NCBI GenBank assembly: GCA_004151065.3 | Contig: NWUY0300022276.1 | Coordinates: forward strand, 5,091-26,808 | Length of the DNA stretch: 21,718 bases | From: Larix sibirica | Taxonomy: Eukaryota; Streptophyta; Pinopsida; Pinales; Pinaceae | Reading direction: 5' to 3' | In this document: piece by piece, positions 20,079 through 21,718 of the stretch | How positions within the stretch are numbered: position 1 is the stretch's first letter | Layout of the letters: each line of letters starts with the position of its first letter | Notes under the pieces: model-generated | The model's input: the letters and a program-made list of their open reading frames with translations, nothing else | Told to the model about the DNA's origin: nothing | The model's database searches: none | Made by a program: the position numbers and the translations under genes

Positions 20079-20261
20079 TTAGCCATCAAAAATTCTGTAT
20101 GAACCCTGCTCCATAACCTGTAGGTCCTGTAAATCCTCCCAAAATATAATCTCTTCCTCGCCATCATAAGCATCCTTAGATAGTGCATCAGCCATCATGT
20201 TGTACTGACGATATACGTATTCAAAAGAAATGTCACAAAAAGCTGAATTTCCTCCTTTATC
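20079..20261 (-). pseudogene. RNase H C-terminal exon-like fragment
   Basis: On the minus strand the frame reads DKGGNSAFCDISFEYVYRQY then NMMADALSKDAYDGEEEIIFWEDL and ends RIFDG at stop 20081-20079. FEYVYRQYNMMADALSKDA is the fourth acidic-residue block of a LINE-type RNase H. It is preceded at 20275-20262 by a T-rich stretch ending TTGGTGTTGCAG, a good 3' splice acceptor, and by about 95 bases of AT-rich, intron-like sequence. LINEs do not normally carry introns. It may be a chance acceptor on a fourth LINE relic or part of a host gene that took over an RNase H domain. Earlier catalytic motifs are not visible. Confidence 0.6.
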
Positions 20262-20415
20262 CTGCAACACCAAAATATTAATAAATAACTTGTAAAAATA
20301 AAAATGTATATAAATATACAGTTTAAAGTGGATGTATTTTAAAGTGTGAAAAGACTATTTACTAGTCAAATTTGAGCACCCTGTATGGACCACCCAATAT
20401 CAATATGAAAATTCC

Positions 20416-20590
20416 TCACGGCTCCCTGTTCTCTTTGTCAACAGAAGCTATCACCACGGTAGGAATGTCGACATAATCTTCAAATTTAGAGTCAATGGAT
20501 TTTGCTAATGCATCCAAATGCAGCCCATGATCTTGAGCCATCCTTGGCCACCCGAGAATAAAGACATGTGCTTCCGTACAAGAAAATTAG
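20416..20590 (-). other. Exon-like open stretch upstream of the RNase H fragment, unassigned
   Basis: A minus-strand frame of roughly 57 codons contains AHVFILGWPRMAQDHGLHLD, then ALAKSIDSKFEDYVDIPTVV, ending KENREP at TGA 20418-20416. It looks strongly coding in composition (balanced codons, amphipathic blocks) but I cannot name the family. It lies on the same strand as the RNase H exon-like fragment and 5' of it, and the RNase H acceptor lies between them, so both could be exons of one old gene or pieces of one retroelement. Confidence 0.4.
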
Positions 20591-20735
20591 CAAGACAGTG
20601 CAAGTGGTTGATATTATGAGCACATCCTTTGGATTTGCTAGCTAATGGATTTGCCTTCCAAGATTTTTCGGAGGAAGACTTGGGAGGAAGACTTTTTTTG
20701 TTGGGAAAAATCATAAAAAAAAATAATTGAAGTCT

Positions 20736-20748
20736 GAGAGAGAGAGAG
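20736..20748. repeat. GA microsatellite in the ZIP 5' region
   Basis: Six GA units lie about 80 bases upstream of the ZIP start codon. GA repeats are common in plant 5' UTRs and core promoters. No clear TATA box is seen nearby. Confidence 0.7.
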
Positions 20749-20829
20749 CTATTTAGGCACTAGAAGGGCGATTGTAGCAAACCAAATCTGATCAGTGGAT
20801 TCTTTACTGTGAAGAATTTGCAGTGAAGA

Positions 20830-21718
20830 ATGGCAAATTCATCAGTCGGCATGAAATTCATCATAGCTGGGTCGGCCATATTGTTAAGTTCCATGGTCGA
20901 TTTTGTGGCTGCAGAAGAAAATGCTTGCTCTGGCAAAGACACTGAATGCAGAAACAAGACAGAAGCTCTCCATCTGAAGATCGGGGCAATCGCTTCTATT
21001 CTTGTAGCAGGAACTATTGGGGTATGTTTGCCTGTTCTGGGCCGAACTTTCTCTGTATTGAGTCCTGATAGGAATATATTCTTTGTCATTAAGGCTTTTG
21101 CTGCCGGTGTGATTCTTGCTACTGGCTTTGTCCATATTCTCCCTGATGCCTTCGAATCTCTTACGAGTGAATGCTTAAGTCCGAATCCATGGGGAAACTT
21201 CCCCTTTGCTGGGTTTATAGCAATGATAGCTGCAGTGTGTACTCTTATGGTGGATGCTCTGGCCACTGGTTACTATCAGCGCTCTCACTTCAAAAATCAA
21301 AAAATAGGGAATCATGTTAATGAGGGTACAGAGCTTTCTGCTATTGGCAATGATTCAGAACATGAGAATCATCTCCATGCACACTCACATGCTACACATG
21401 GCCACGCCCATGGATCCAATACTGTAGAAGAAGATTCCAGGATTCGTCATCGTGTTATTGCTCAGGTAATGATTTAAACACACTTCATCATCTTCAATAT
21501 TATAATGAAAAACTGTTTTCAATAACAATATTAACAATATTTTAATGTATACGTGAGAACCAACCAGTGTTTTGAATTTGAGATTGATTTTGGAATTGAA
21601 TGTATCATGGCTAATATCAGGTATTAGAACTGGGTATAGTTGCTCACTCCATTATTATTGGAATCTCATTGGGTGCATCTGAAAGTCCATGCACAATTAG
21701 GCCATTAGTTGCAGCCTT
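20830..21718 (+). CDS. ZIP-family divalent metal transporter, N-terminal part (exon 1 and start of exon 2)
   Basis: ZIP proteins carry Zn2+, Fe2+ and related ions into the cytosol, from outside the cell or from organelles. Exon 1 (20830-21465) gives 212 residues: a signal peptide (1-28), an outer segment with a likely N-glycosylation site at Asn42, TM1 (about 50-72), TM2 with [18 protein letters not shown] (His102, Asp106), TM3 (about 123-148) and a variable cytosolic loop with a histidine-rich run at 178-194 (HxHxH spacing), a metal-binding hallmark. Exon 2 starts at 21621 and reads [18 protein letters not shown], an exact match to the ZIP signature with His221 of the TM4 metal site, then CTIRPLVAA. 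Plant ZIPs have about 330-360 residues and eight TMs, so the last third lies beyond the window. The start ATG has good context (AGAATGGCA). The gene looks intact. The substrate within the family (ZIP versus IRT type) cannot be fixed from this part. Confidence 0.95.
21466..21620 (+). other. Intron 1 of the ZIP gene
   Basis: A 155-bp AT-rich intron in phase 0, starting GTAATG after CAG and ending ATATCAG before GTATTAG. Splicing joins RVIAQ directly to [10 protein letters not shown], restoring the conserved ZIP sequence at the start of TM4. Read-through would add only VMI and stop. Confidence 0.93.

Noticed and set aside
20760-21266. Minus-strand 168-aa open frame under the ZIP gene
   Set aside because: It is the antisense shadow of ZIP exon 1 and has no motif, while the sense frame matches ZIP throughout.

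Overview
The window looks like nuclear DNA of a seed plant. It is AT-rich and gene-poor, packed with decayed non-LTR retrotransposons of the plant L1 type (ORF1 with DUF4283 and a CCHC knuckle; ORF2 with AP-type endonuclease, reverse transcriptase, zf-RVT and a terminal RNase H). At the right edge is a typical plant ZIP-family metal transporter gene with a GT-AG intron. A gymnosperm or other large plant genome would fit, but nothing seen fixes the taxon. There are no bacterial features, CRISPR arrays or rRNA/tRNA genes that I can support.

Layout. 1-303: a minus-strand exon of an unrecognised plant gene, with a splice donor near the left edge and one in-frame TAG. 304-1299: AT-rich, no gene seen. 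1313-5002 (+): LINE-A, a 5'-truncated LINE bracketed by an exact 13-bp target-site duplication. It holds RT, zf-RVT and RNase H relics and an internal 68-bp tandem duplication. 5409-5970 (-): LINE-B, only the last part of an RNase H domain plus 3' UTR and poly(A), bracketed by an exact 17-bp target-site duplication. 6517-6690: tandem repeat of about 83 bp. 6887-7026: cluster of overlapping inverted repeats. 7119-7170: AT microsatellite containing the only N. 7400-8210: coding-like relic I cannot classify. 8211-12507: mostly AT-rich sequence with weak traces only. 12508-18671 (-): LINE-C, nearly full length by domain content, with ORF1 and ORF2 both recognisable but broken by stops and frameshifts. 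18672-20078: AT-rich, no gene seen. 20079-20714 (-): an RNase H tail behind a splice-acceptor-like sequence, plus a second exon-like open stretch. 20830-21718 (+): first exon, intron and start of the second exon of the ZIP transporter, running off the window.

The only gene here that looks intact and functional is the ZIP transporter, a secretory-pathway membrane protein predicted to move Zn2+/Fe2+-type divalent cations. The rest is mainly a record of retrotransposition by at least three LINE lineages. LINE-A and LINE-B have exact target-site duplications, so their integration boundaries can be set to the base. LINE-C is more decayed and its ends could not be bracketed. I did not find a convincing new molecular system. 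The least explained items are the nested inverted repeats at 6887-7026 and the minus-strand exon-like RNase H pair next to the ZIP promoter.
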